Source: Bacteroidales bacterium (GTDB taxonomy: Bacteria > Bacteroidota > Bacteroidia > Bacteroidales > WRLA01). Taken from it: 36,863 bases of DNA. Below are positions 1-8,296 of the stretch, in pieces (position 1 is the first letter of the stretch; every line of letters begins with the position of its first letter). The notes beneath the pieces are model-generated. The model was not told the origin of the DNA. It saw only the letters and a program-made list of their open reading frames with translations, and did no database searches. Both the position numbers and the translations under genes were made by a program. The stretch spans positions 1-36,863 of the forward strand of contig JAIRTP010000094.1 in assembly GCA_031254805.1 (NCBI GenBank), written 5' to 3'.

Positions 1-9
1 TAAAATGAA

Positions 10-120
10 TTAAACGAAGCCAAACTTAAATAATATATTATGGCAAATGTTTTTCAATTCGTCATTGATAATTTCGATGATGGAACGTTTGCGAAGCATA
101 ATTTTGTCGGCGTACGACAT
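10..120 (-). pseudogene. Remnant of an IS982-type transposase (C-terminal piece)
   Basis: On the minus strand the reading frame from about 120 down to 40 gives a segment containing DKIMLRKRSIIE followed by INDELKNIC. This matches my memory of the C-terminal catalytic region of IS982-family DDE transposases, where an LRKR-x-IIET-x-NDELKNI block holds the last acidic residue. The expected continuation (IEHSRHRS-like) is absent: the frame runs into unrelated residues and stops at 10-12. No N-terminal transposase sequence is seen to the right in any frame, and no terminal inverted repeats were found. I therefore read it as a decayed fragment, although the window edge hides what lies further left. 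The longer minus-strand frame starting at 201 adds residues that do not look like transposase. Confidence 0.65.
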
Positions 121-201
121 GATAGGCCTTTCATATTCTTTTTCAAACGGTGATCCGTGATTTTTTCTCCGCATCTCGTGATGAGATGTAGCGGTATTCA
201 C

Positions 202-460
202 TCAAAAAGTGAGGATGAATTCCATTAATTTTTCTCTGTTTTAGAAGAAAATGAATTTTTCCCCGAATGTTATCATTTGTATAATAAAAAATACACTTTT
301 GCCTCGTGAAGATAATATTTAAAAGGGAAAAATTTCTACAGGTTCGCATAAAAAAAAAGGGATGCCTTTTTCCTAAATAAAAGAATTAACCCGAATATCA
401 TTTTTTACCATGACATATCTTTACTTTTCTTATTTTTGCAGATTGTTATTTTACAAAAAT
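202..460. other. Non-coding stretch between transposase remnant and tatA
   Basis: AT-rich sequence with no convincing gene. A 68-codon minus-strand frame (143-349) has no recognisable features and overlaps the remnant. A putative tatA promoter box lies at 431-438; nothing else is seen. Confidence 0.5.
431..438 (+). promoter_or_regulatory. tatA promoter -7 box (TATTTTTG)
   Basis: TATTTTTG fits the Bacteroidota -7 consensus TAnnTTTG and lies 22 bases before the ATG at 461. No clear TTTG -33 element is visible. The upstream in-frame ATG at 410 lies before this box, which argues for the start at 461. Confidence 0.5.
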
Positions 461-784
461 ATGACGTTACTTTTTTTAGATATCAGCGGCGGGGAAATTC
501 TGTTTATTGCTTTGGTTGCATTGATCATATTTGGGCCGAAACAGGCGGGAGCTATTGCTAGAAAAGTGGGAAAGACAGTAACAGAATTAAGAAAGGCGAC
601 ATCTTCCATCAAAGACGAGATCATGAAAGAGGATGTAGAAATGACGCAATCGATCTCCAAACCATTGCAAGAGATTACCGAAGAGGCCGAACAAGTCAAT
701 TTGATGTACGGTTTGGATAATGAAGAGCAATTAAATGAAGAAAATCGCGACAAAAAAGAGACCGACCGTGCAACAACTATTTGA
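461..784 (+). CDS. tatA: Sec-independent protein translocase subunit TatA
   Basis: A 107-residue protein with TatA/MttA architecture: a short N-terminal hydrophobic helix (GGEILFIALVALIIF), the FGPK hinge, an amphipathic helix (about residues 28-55) and a charged, Glu/Lys-rich tail. TatA oligomers form the pore through which folded twin-arginine substrates cross the inner membrane, working with TatC. The start at 461 is preferred over the upstream ATG at 410 because it puts the membrane helix near the N-terminus, as in the family, and because the promoter box at 431-438 lies between the two ATGs. No tatC follows; the next gene encodes an OmpA lipoprotein. TatA and TatE cannot be told apart from sequence alone. 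Confidence 0.85.
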   Translation: MTLLFLDISGGEILFIALVALIIFGPKQAGAIARKVGKTVTELRKATSSIKDEIMKEDVEMTQSISKPLQEITEEAEQVNLMYGLDNEEQLNEENRDKKETDRATTI

Positions 785-843
785 AAATATCGTTTAAAAA
801 AGTAATTAAATGAAAGAGCAAAGCTATTATTAAATCAAAATAG

Positions 844-3312
844 ATGATGATAAAAAAAGGACATATTCCCATTCTGTTTTTTATTTTATTCTCTTGTTTA
901 TTTCTATACTCTTGTTCCGCCAAACGAAAAGTAAGAAAAGCGGATCAGGCTTTTTACGAATATAAATACGACAAAGCAAGGAAAATGTATTCCAAAGTTT
1001 TGAGAAAAGTAAAGGATAAAGATGAGAAAGAACGCGTTCGTTGGCAAATTGCGGAAAGTTATCGTTATAAAGATGATTTGGAAAACGGACAAATTGCTTA
1101 TCAAAATTTGATCCAATCAAAATATTACGAAAAAGAGCCTTTGGTATATTATCATTTGGGAAATATTTTGCTGAAAAGAAGTCGTTTGGATAGATCGTTA
1201 ACGGCTTTTGAGAAATATGTAGAATTAGCTCCCGAAGATACTTTGGGAACGATGGCTTTACAGCGTGTTTCGTTGGCGCGGGAATATGAGATTGATCCGG
1301 GACAATATGAAGTTGAAGTTGAGAAAAAACTTAATTCCGATCTCGACGATTGGGCTCCGACTTACAGCAACTCCGCTTTAAATGAGATCATTTTTACCTC
1401 TAATAAAAATTCCTCTATCGGGAAAAATAGAGATGAATGGACGGGGAAAAAATTTTCCGACTTATATATTGTCCGTAAAGATTTGAAAGGACGATGGGGC
1501 GACCCAAAATTATTAGAAGAAAGCGAAGTCATTAATACCGCCCTCAACGAAGGAACTCCGGCAATGAACGGACATTTTACGACATTATATTTTACCCGTT
1601 GCGAGAAACCGGAGGGAAGAGAAGGCGGTTGCGCGGTTTACGCCAGCAAAAGAACAGGGATGGTGTGGGGAGCGCCGCAACGTTTGGATATGGTGGAAGA
1701 TAGTTCTGCCGTAATAGGACATCCAACCGTTACGCCTGACGAATCTATGATTATTGTTTCGGCTCAATTGCCGGGAGGAAGAGGAGGAAAAGATCTCTTT
1801 TACGCTTTGGGCTCGGGAGGGACATTTGGAGAGTTGCAAAATCTGGGAGATGTGCTCAATACGTCCGGGAATGAGATGTTTCCTTATCTTCGCGGCGATT
1901 CGGTGTTGTATTTCTCTTCCGATTTTCATCCGGGAATGGGAGGATTGGATATTTTCAAGTCGAATATTACGTATGACGACGACGGAGAACCTGTATTTTC
2001 CGAGCCGGTCAATATGCGGTATCCGATCAATTCTATTGGCGACGATCTTGGAATTTGTTTTCATCCCGAAGGAAATGAAGAGGGGTATTTTTCCTCTAAT
2101 AGAAAATATTCGAGCGGATTAGATATCTATCATTTCATAATAGAACCGGTCATTTTTACTATTTCCGGCGTTATTCGCGATATGAATACTTTGCTTTACG
2201 TTCCCGACGTATCAATTACCTTGGTCGGTTCTGACAGCACGGCGATAGAAATTAAAACAGGGGAAAGCGGGTCGTATACCTTCCCAAAAACGCAGGTAAA
2301 TCCTAATACCGATTACGTCATTATTGTAGAAAAGGAAGGTTATTTTAGCGTGGAAGAGAAAATTTCGACCGTCGGATTAGAGACTTCCAAAAATTTTAAA
2401 GTCGACGTATTAAATTTCCAACCTGTTCCGAAAGATCCGGTCGTTCTTCCGGAAATATTATTCGACTATGCCAAATGGGATTTAAAAATGCAATATCAGG
2501 ACTCTTTGCGGGGGTTGATCCAAATTTTGGAAGCCAATCCGACCGTTGCCATAGAATTGGGAGCGCATACTGACTCCCGCGGTTCGGAAGAGGCCAACCG
2601 TGAACTATCGCAAAAGCGGGCGCAGTCGGTAGTCGATTATTTAATAGATCGCGGCATCGATGGCGATCGTTTAACGGCAAGAGGCTATGGAAAAACCGCT
2701 CCGCGCGTTTTGCAAAACGATATGGTTCGCGACGGTTTTACATTTCCTGCCAAAACGCAATTGAACGATGAGTACATCGCAACATTATCGTCGCGTATTC
2801 ATCAAGAAGCGGCCCATCAGTTAAACAGGAGGATAGAATTCATCATTACTTCTACCAGATATGTGCCGAAACAAAAAAGCGATCGAACTAAACCTGCCGT
2901 AACAGTCGCTTCGGCAAACGATCGCAACGGCATTCCTATAACCTTAATCGGAAGAAAGGAATTGCCTCAAATGGAAGGATTTATCAATGGAATGAGCGAA
3001 TTGATTATCATTGACGAATCGCAACGAAACGCCGTCGTTTCCTTGGAAGTAGCATTGGCGTTATTACGCGATGGATATATTACAAAAGATGATTTTGAAG
3101 GCGATCCTGAAAAGGTATTGGTCGGAGGAACCATCGCAAAAAACGCGAGATTTATGGTCAACGATTTAAAGATCGGAGAGAAATCTACTTATGATATTAC
3201 AGTTATTGTCGACCATAATTACAAATTGCCGCTTACCGTTCCGACATCGGTGGTGAGAGATATGGGAAATTTTACGATAGATAAAGAGAAACGACTGCTA
3301 TTTTTTGAATAA
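844..3312 (+). CDS. porE: PorE-like OmpA-family lipoprotein (TPR, PD40, CRD, OmpA, extra C-terminal domain)
   Basis: An 822-residue lipoprotein with lipobox LYSC (Cys24). In order: TPR-like helices (about 30-135), PD40/WD40-like propeller repeats (about 165-435), a carboxypeptidase-regulatory-like beta domain (about 436-500), and an OmpA peptidoglycan-binding domain (about 537-668, with AHTDSRG and NRELSQKRAQSV). This order is that of PorE, the type IX secretion component that anchors the system to peptidoglycan; many Bacteroidota OmpA proteins share it, so the specific name is an inference. About 150 more residues follow OmpA. Residues 700-822 resemble a retropepsin-like domain (DES at 724-726 in the place of DTG, LRDGYITKDDF, and a FTIDKEKRLLFF end) that appears to lack the catalytic motif. 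Its stop overlaps the next start by one base (TAATG), suggesting co-transcription with the PurM-like gene. There are two adjacent ATGs (844 and 847). Confidence 0.8.
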   Translation: MMIKKGHIPILFFILFSCLFLYSCSAKRKVRKADQAFYEYKYDKARKMYSKVLRKVKDKDEKERVRWQIAESYRYKDDLENGQIAYQNLIQSKYYEKEPLVYYHLGNILLKRSRLDRSLTAFEKYVELAPEDTLGTMALQRVSLAREYEIDPGQYEVEVEKKLNSDLDDWAPTYSNSALNEIIFTSNKNSSIGKNRDEWTGKKFSDLYIVRKDLKGRWGDPKLLEESEVINTALNEGTPAMNGHFTTLYFTRCEKPEGREGGCAVYASKRTGMVWGAPQRLDMVEDSSAVIGHPTVTPDESMIIVSAQLPGGRGGKDLFYALGSGGTFGELQNLGDVLNTSGNEMFPYLRGDSVLYFSSDFHPGMGGLDIFKSNITYDDDGEPVFSEPVNMRYPINSIGDDLGICFHPEGNEEGYFSSNRKYSSGLDIYHFIIEPVIFTISGVIRDMNTLLYVPDVSITLVGSDSTAIEIKTGESGSYTFPKTQVNPNTDYVIIVEKEGYFSVEEKISTVGLETSKNFKVDVLNFQPVPKDPVVLPEILFDYAKWDLKMQYQDSLRGLIQILEANPTVAIELGAHTDSRGSEEANRELSQKRAQSVVDYLIDRGIDGDRLTARGYGKTAPRVLQNDMVRDGFTFPAKTQLNDEYIATLSSRIHQEAAHQLNRRIEFIITSTRYVPKQKSDRTKPAVTVASANDRNGIPITLIGRKELPQMEGFINGMSELIIIDESQRNAVVSLEVALALLRDGYITKDDFEGDPEKVLVGGTIAKNARFMVNDLKIGEKSTYDITVIVDHNYKLPLTVPTSVVRDMGNFTIDKEKRLLFFE

Positions 3313-4478
3313 TGAGCGATATACGATATAATTTACGCGGCGTTTCTGCATCCAAAGAGGATGTTCATGCGGCGATTAAAAATATTGACAAAGGATTATT
3401 TCCTAAAGCTTTTTGTAAAATTATTCCTGATATTTTGACGGGAGACGAGCGTTATTGCACTGTTATGCACGCCGATGGAGCGGGGACAAAATCTTCATTG
3501 GCATATATCTATTGGAAAGAAATTGGCGATATCTCCGTATGGAAAGGAGTTGCGCAAGATGCGATAGTCATGAATATCGACGATTTGCTTTGTGTTGGAG
3601 CTTATGATAATATTCTTCTTTCATCCACAATCGGGCGTAATAAAAGATTAATTCCCGGCGAAGTTATTGCCGCCATTATCAACGGCACGGAAGAATTTTT
3701 GCAGAATATGCGCGATCATGGCGTCGGAATTTGGCTAACGGGAGGCGAAACGGCCGATGTAGGCGATTTGGTGCGGACTATTATCGTAGATTCTACCGTA
3801 ACGGCGCGGATGAAGAGAGAAGATGTTATTGATAATAAAAATATTGTTGCAGGCGACGTTATTGTCGGATTGGCAAGTTACGGACAAGCGACTTATGAAA
3901 CAGCTTATAACGGCGGCATGGGAAGCAACGGTTTGACTTCGGCGCGTCATGATGTTTTATCTAAAGCGATAACGAAAAAGTATCCCGAAAGTTATGACGA
4001 CGGCATTCCCGAAGAGGTTGTTTATAGCGGAAGTAAAAATTTGACGGATGAAACGGAGATTTCAGGCGTAAACGTTGGAAAGCTAATACTTTCTCCAACG
4101 CGCACTTACGCGCCTGTTATTAGAGAAATGTTAGAGCATTATCGGTCGCAAATTCACGGGATGATACATTGTAGTGGAGGAGCGCAAACGAAGGTGATGT
4201 ATTTTGTTGATGATCTGCATATAATAAAGGACAATTTATTTCCAGTACCGCCTCTTTTCAAACTCATTCAAGAAGAATCGCAAACTTCTTGGTCTGAGAT
4301 GTATAAAGTTTTTAATATGGGACATCGTATGGAGTTGTACGTCCCTGAAAATATAGCAAACGATCTGATCGCCATCTCAAAGAAATATAACGTCGACGCT
4401 CAAATTATAGGACGCGTAGAAAAATCCGATTCCAAAAAGTTGACTATAAAAAGTGAGAAGGGGATTTTTGAGATGTAA
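3312..4478 (+). CDS. purM: PurM-like phosphoribosylformylglycinamidine cyclo-ligase (AIR synthase)
   Basis: A 388-residue protein of the PurM/AIR synthase superfamily. PurM closes the imidazole ring of FGAM with ATP to give AIR in purine synthesis. Visible hallmarks are HADGAGTKSSL near residue 55 (the family ATP/phosphate segment, as D-G-x-GTK), the DIDDLL-like segment (NIDDLLCVGA), and the glycine-rich ATP-binding stretch LTGGETAD near residue 145, followed by VGLASYG and an SGG-containing C-terminal half. Bacteroidota carry this longer, divergent version of PurM (about 390 residues versus about 345 in E. coli). No other purine gene is in the window. It overlaps the porE-like gene by one base and ends four bases from the convergent permease gene. 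A PurM-like paralogue with another substrate cannot be excluded. Confidence 0.8.
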   Translation: MSDIRYNLRGVSASKEDVHAAIKNIDKGLFPKAFCKIIPDILTGDERYCTVMHADGAGTKSSLAYIYWKEIGDISVWKGVAQDAIVMNIDDLLCVGAYDNILLSSTIGRNKRLIPGEVIAAIINGTEEFLQNMRDHGVGIWLTGGETADVGDLVRTIIVDSTVTARMKREDVIDNKNIVAGDVIVGLASYGQATYETAYNGGMGSNGLTSARHDVLSKAITKKYPESYDDGIPEEVVYSGSKNLTDETEISGVNVGKLILSPTRTYAPVIREMLEHYRSQIHGMIHCSGGAQTKVMYFVDDLHIIKDNLFPVPPLFKLIQEESQTSWSEMYKVFNMGHRMELYVPENIANDLIAISKKYNVDAQIIGRVEKSDSKKLTIKSEKGIFEM

Positions 4479-4481
4479 ATC

Positions 4482-5570
4482 TTATTTTTGAGCTATATAC
4501 AATAAGAATACGACCAGTATAATAAAGACCAAATTTGGAACCATCACTCCCATTAAAGGAGTTAATCCTCCGATTCGCGAAAACATCGATGCAAATTGCA
4601 TAAGTAATATGTAAATTGCCGCTAAAGCAAGACCTACCGCTAAATGTATTCCTATTCCGCCTCGCGTTTTTCTGTTGGAGAGCGAGATGCCCATAAGAGT
4701 AAGGATTAAAGAGGTAAGCGGATACATCATCCGTTGATATTTCTCAATCTCGTATGTCTCTACGTTGGTCGCTCCTTTTAACTTCTCTTTCTCAATAAAT
4801 TCATTCAATTCCCAATAATTCATAATCTTCCGGTCTTCCGTATCAATATGAAACTCGGTATTTGTAAAACCAAGCGTCGTATCAATAACCGCTCCTTGCC
4901 GATATGTTTCATGAATTCCATCAAAAGAACGTTCAAAATAGCTTCTCAATCGCCACATCTCTAAAGAGTCGATCCATTGAATAGAAGGCGCAGTTAATTT
5001 ATATACTTGCTTATTATCTTGAAACTTCTCCAAAGTGAATTTATATCCGGTTTGCGTATTTACTTTGTAATTTTCAACATAAATAAAAGTTCCCGGGCTA
5101 ATCTGCATGTGAATATTGACTTCGCGATTTTGAAACGGATTTCGATAATACATCTTTTCAAATTCTCGCATCTTATAGTTACTTTTCGGGATGATAAAGT
5201 TAGATAAAACCAAGAAGAGAACGCCTAACAAAAGTCCTGTAACAACATAAGGAATCAGTAGCCTCCAAAAGTTAATGCCTCCGTTCAACATCGCGATGAT
5301 TTCCGTTCGAGAAGCCAGTCGAGAGGTAAAGAAAACGACTGCTATAAAAATAAAAAGATAGCTGTATTGGGTGATGAAAAAAGGAAGAAAATTGAAATAA
5401 TAATCAAAAATAATAGCGTGAACAGATGCTCCGCGCGTCAAAAAATCGTCAATTTTTTCTGAGAGATCAACGATCACAATGATTACGGAAAGTAAGGCAA
5501 TAGCAAAGAAAAAAGTGCTTAAAAATTGCCTGATAATATATCTATCTATGATCGACGGAAACTTTTTCAT
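4482..5570 (-). CDS. LptF/LptG (YjgP/YjgQ) family permease
   Basis: A 362-residue membrane protein. It begins with the typical IIDRYIIRQFLSTFFFAIALL segment, continues with two or three further helices (residues about 15-125), a large periplasmic beta-rich domain (about 130-265) and about three C-terminal helices (about 275-360). This is the LptF/LptG fold: the permease half of the LptB2FG ABC transporter that extracts lipopolysaccharide from the inner membrane and passes it to LptC. Which of LptF or LptG it represents is not decidable here. It starts 12 bases after the tgt stop and is probably co-transcribed with tgt. It ends four bases from the oppositely oriented purM-like gene with no visible terminator between. 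Confidence 0.88.
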   Translation of the reverse strand: MKKFPSIIDRYIIRQFLSTFFFAIALLSVIIVIVDLSEKIDDFLTRGASVHAIIFDYYFNFLPFFITQYSYLFIFIAVVFFTSRLASRTEIIAMLNGGINFWRLLIPYVVTGLLLGVLFLVLSNFIIPKSNYKMREFEKMYYRNPFQNREVNIHMQISPGTFIYVENYKVNTQTGYKFTLEKFQDNKQVYKLTAPSIQWIDSLEMWRLRSYFERSFDGIHETYRQGAVIDTTLGFTNTEFHIDTEDRKIMNYWELNEFIEKEKLKGATNVETYEIEKYQRMMYPLTSLILTLMGISLSNRKTRGGIGIHLAVGLALAAIYILLMQFASMFSRIGGLTPLMGVMVPNLVFIILVVFLLYIAQK

Positions 5571-5582
5571 CTAATCTATTCC

Positions 5583-6713
5583 TTACAACCGTTGCGTCAA
5601 AACATTAATCATCTGATTCTTCCAAGCGCTAAAAGAGCCTTCTAAGATTTTATTACGAGCTTCCCCAACCAACCACAAATAAAATGCCAGATTATGTTGG
5701 CTTGCTATCATAGCTCCCAACATCTCTCCGGATGCAAAAAGATGGCGCAAGTAAGATTTTGAGTAAGCTTCGTCGACAGCAGAAGCGCCGCCCTCTTCAA
5801 TAGCTGAAAAATCATTCTTCCATTTCTCGTTTTTGATATTAATAATCCCGTTTTTTGTAAACAACATCCCGTTGCGTCCATTGCGGGTTGGCATCACGCA
5901 ATCGAACATATCGATTCCTAAAGCGATACTCTCTAAAATATTCGCGGGCGTTCCAACGCCCATCAAATAACGCGGCTTCTCTTTTGGAAGTATATCGCAA
6001 ACCAATTCGGTCATCTCATACATCATTTCATGAGGCTCTCCGACGGACAATCCGCCGATAGCGTTTCCTTCCGCTTCGTGAGAAGCGATAAATTCGGCGG
6101 ACTGTTTTCTTAAATCCTTATAAACGCTTCCTTGAACAATAGGAAATAAAGTTTGGGAATAATCATATGCAGGCGCAGTGTTGTTCAAACGATCTATGCA
6201 CCGTTTAAGCCAGCGATGCGTCATCTCCATCGACCTTTTTGCATATTCATATTCGCAAGGATATGGAGTGCATTCATCGAACGCCATGATGATGTCGCCT
6301 CCAATAACGCGTTGAATGTCCATGACATTCTCCGGAGTAAACGTATGGCGCGATCCGTCGATATGAGATTGAAAAACAACGCCCTCTTCTTTCATTTTGC
6401 GCGTGCCTGCCAGAGAATAGACCTGATATCCTCCGCTGTCCGTCAATATCGGGCGATTCCATCCGTTAAAACGCTGGAGGCCGCCGGCGGCCTTCAACAC
6501 GTCGAGGCCGGGACGCAAATAGAGATGATACGTATTTCCGAGAATTATTTTTGCATTAATGTCGTTTTTCACGTCGTAAATATGAACGGCTTTGACGCTG
6601 CCGACCGTGCCTACCGGCATGAAAATCGGCGTCGGAATATTTCCATGAGCGACAATTATACTTCCCGCTCTTGCTTTTGTCTCTTTATCAATCTTATCGA
6701 GAGTAAATTGCAT
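5583..6713 (-). CDS. tgt: Queuine/preQ1 tRNA-guanine transglycosylase
   Basis: A 376-residue tRNA-guanine transglycosylase that exchanges guanine-34 in GUN anticodons for preQ1 in queuosine synthesis. Visible motifs: TDSGGYQ with the base-binding Asp92, and MFDCVMPTRNGRNG with the nucleophile Asp271 (numbered from the ATG at 6713). An ATG three codons upstream (6722) is possible, but MQFTLDKID at 6713 fits the family start better. The C-terminal segment that usually carries CxCxxC plus His as a zinc site has lost the cysteines here (GGASAVDEAYSKSYLRHLF), though YLRHLF and the later ASQHNLAFYLWL remain. I recall this as common in Bacteroidota. It is the first gene of a tgt-permease operon; queA lies 1.6 kb away on the other strand. 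Confidence 0.95.
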   Translation of the reverse strand: MQFTLDKIDKETKARAGSIIVAHGNIPTPIFMPVGTVGSVKAVHIYDVKNDINAKIILGNTYHLYLRPGLDVLKAAGGLQRFNGWNRPILTDSGGYQVYSLAGTRKMKEEGVVFQSHIDGSRHTFTPENVMDIQRVIGGDIIMAFDECTPYPCEYEYAKRSMEMTHRWLKRCIDRLNNTAPAYDYSQTLFPIVQGSVYKDLRKQSAEFIASHEAEGNAIGGLSVGEPHEMMYEMTELVCDILPKEKPRYLMGVGTPANILESIALGIDMFDCVMPTRNGRNGMLFTKNGIINIKNEKWKNDFSAIEEGGASAVDEAYSKSYLRHLFASGEMLGAMIASQHNLAFYLWLVGEARNKILEGSFSAWKNQMINVLTQRL

Positions 6714-6765
6714 GAAAAACAATTAAAAATGTTACTAAATAAATAGCCGGTTGTTAAAAACTCGA

Positions 6766-6773
6766 CAAAGATA
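6766..6773 (-). promoter_or_regulatory. tgt promoter -7 box (TATCTTTG on minus strand)
   Basis: On the minus strand TATCTTTG lies 52 bases before the tgt ATG. Together with the box at 6800-6807 it makes a compact divergent promoter region. Confidence 0.55.
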
Positions 6774-6799
6774 CGGCGATATTTAATATCCTTTCGCAA

Positions 6800-6807
6800 T
6801 ATCTTTG
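6800..6807 (+). promoter_or_regulatory. Glycosyltransferase promoter -7 box (TATCTTTG)
   Basis: TATCTTTG is 17 bases upstream of the ATG at 6825, leaving a very short leader. No good -33 TTTG is visible. Confidence 0.55.
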
Positions 6808-6824
6808 CATGATATTTTTAAATT

Positions 6825-7970
6825 ATGCTTGATTGGTGGAAACAACAGGATGTGGCGTCGCAAATCATATTGATCACATTTGCCGCTACGGCGCTTTTCC
6901 AAATCTTATATTTTTGGATCGTATTTGGAAAAGTAGCTTTTTATAGAAAAAAGAAGACGACAGAGAATAATGCTCCGATGAGGGCGTTCCCAGCCGTCTC
7001 AGTCGTAATGGTTGCTCAAAACGATTACTCGCATTTACGCAGAAATTTAGCGGCTGTTTTGAATCAGGATTATCCTGATTTTGAAGTTTTAATAGTAAAT
7101 AGCAGCTCTGAAGAGACAAAATCGTATTATTTTCTGATTACGATGAAAGAGCAATATCCTAATTTAAAAGTTGTAGAAATTCCCGAAGTTCGTACTTTTT
7201 ACTCTGCAAAAAAATTTCTATTGGCTATCGGAACCAAAGAAGCGTCAAACAATATTTTTTTATTTACCAATCCTGATTGCCTGATACAATCTCCCCATTG
7301 GATACGAACAATGATGGAAAACATGCAAAAGGGTAAAGAATTAGCGCTTGGATATTATGGATTGGCCGACGCCAATAAATTTTATCGATTAGATCATTTA
7401 AATACGTCGCTGAATTATCTTGCATTGGCGCGTTTGGGAATGCCGTATACAGGTAGCGGGAACAATATGGGATATACGCGCGCATTATTCAACAAAGCAG
7501 AAGGCTTTATTTCTCATTATTCCATTTTGTACGGCGAGGATACGCTGTTTATCAACAAAAACGCCAATAAGAAAAATACAGTCGCCGTTTTAGACCAGGA
7601 GGCAATGGTCATGCTTCAACCTAAAATCTCTTATAAACGTTGGTTTAGGACAAAAAAAGAGGCGAGAATGTCTCAAAAACAATACAAATTGGGGCAAAGG
7701 TTTGTGCTCTCTCTTTTTCCTTTTACAAGATTTGTCTTTTTTGTCGCGTTTATATTGGCGCTTTATTGGCTTCCAATAAATCATTTTTACTATGTGGTTT
7801 TAGGAATTTTCGGTATTCGATTGACCTCTCAATTGGTCGTTATGAAGCAGGTAATGAAAAAATTCAATGAAAAAAAATTTCTTTTTCTTATTCCGCTGTT
7901 TGAGCCTGTAAATATGCTAACGTCATGGTGGATATTCCTAAAAACGAACTTTGATAAAAAAATGAAATAA
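6825..7970 (+). CDS. Membrane-anchored family 2 glycosyltransferase
   Basis: A 381-residue protein with one N-terminal membrane helix (about residues 12-38), a GT-A family 2 domain (about 55-285) and two or more hydrophobic segments at the C-terminus (about 290-375). Family features are VSVVMVAQNDYSHLRRNL with LNQDYPDFEVLIV at the nucleotide-sugar end, a NPD in place of the usual DxD, YGEDTLF as the acceptor/base motif, and KRWFRTK resembling the Q/RxxRW end. It probably transfers a sugar to a lipid or envelope glycan at the inner membrane; donor and acceptor cannot be inferred. It has its own promoter box at 6800-6807 and is followed by 326 non-coding bases. Confidence 0.8.
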   Translation: MLDWWKQQDVASQIILITFAATALFQILYFWIVFGKVAFYRKKKTTENNAPMRAFPAVSVVMVAQNDYSHLRRNLAAVLNQDYPDFEVLIVNSSSEETKSYYFLITMKEQYPNLKVVEIPEVRTFYSAKKFLLAIGTKEASNNIFLFTNPDCLIQSPHWIRTMMENMQKGKELALGYYGLADANKFYRLDHLNTSLNYLALARLGMPYTGSGNNMGYTRALFNKAEGFISHYSILYGEDTLFINKNANKKNTVAVLDQEAMVMLQPKISYKRWFRTKKEARMSQKQYKLGQRFVLSLFPFTRFVFFVAFILALYWLPINHFYYVVLGIFGIRLTSQLVVMKQVMKKFNEKKFLFLIPLFEPVNMLTSWWIFLKTNFDKKMK

Positions 7971-8296
7971 AACGCGCTTCAACTATTTTTTGTTGATTTA
8001 GAAGTTGTAAAAATAATACCTTGCGCATTATTTGAGATGGCTTTTTTGTGCGCGGTTCTTGTAAATAATTTGAATATGGAGGAGAGCTTTATATAAATCG
8101 TATCAAAACGCGTCTCAACTTATCGACATATTATTTGCCGGCGACAATCCAATGACGAATAGCGTCCATTTGTTTGAAAAATATATCGCCGAATAAAAAT
8201 AATTGAAAAAAAACTTGCCAAAGGGGGTGCGATTGTATTATCTTTGCAAAATTATTTTTGAATAAATGAAGTTATTTAATTCATATACTGCTGATT
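7971..8296. other. Intergenic region before queA
   Basis: 326 bases without a supported ORF, tRNA or strong terminator. It holds the queA promoter (8215-8246). An AAGTTATTTAAT 12-mer at 8269-8280, in the queA leader, also occurs in the inverted repeat at 17294-17330; in AT-rich DNA this may be chance. Confidence 0.5.
8215..8246 (+). promoter_or_regulatory. queA promoter (TTG, 21-base spacer, TATCTTTG)
   Basis: TTG at 8215-8217 and TATCTTTG at 8239-8246 are separated by 21 bases, which fits Bacteroidota primary sigma promoters. The leader to the queA ATG is about 45 bases. Confidence 0.65.

Noticed and set aside
143-349. A 68-codon minus-strand frame beside the transposase remnant
   Set aside because: I checked it for the missing transposase N-terminal part and found no match; it looks like chance.
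1585-2064. A 159-codon minus-strand open frame inside the PorE-like gene
   Set aside because: It is antisense to a clearly coding gene, and its translation has no domain or hydrophobic pattern; it arises from the codon bias of the real gene.
6153-6746. A 197-codon plus-strand open frame over tgt
   Set aside because: It is antisense to tgt, which is supported by catalytic motifs; no features of its own.
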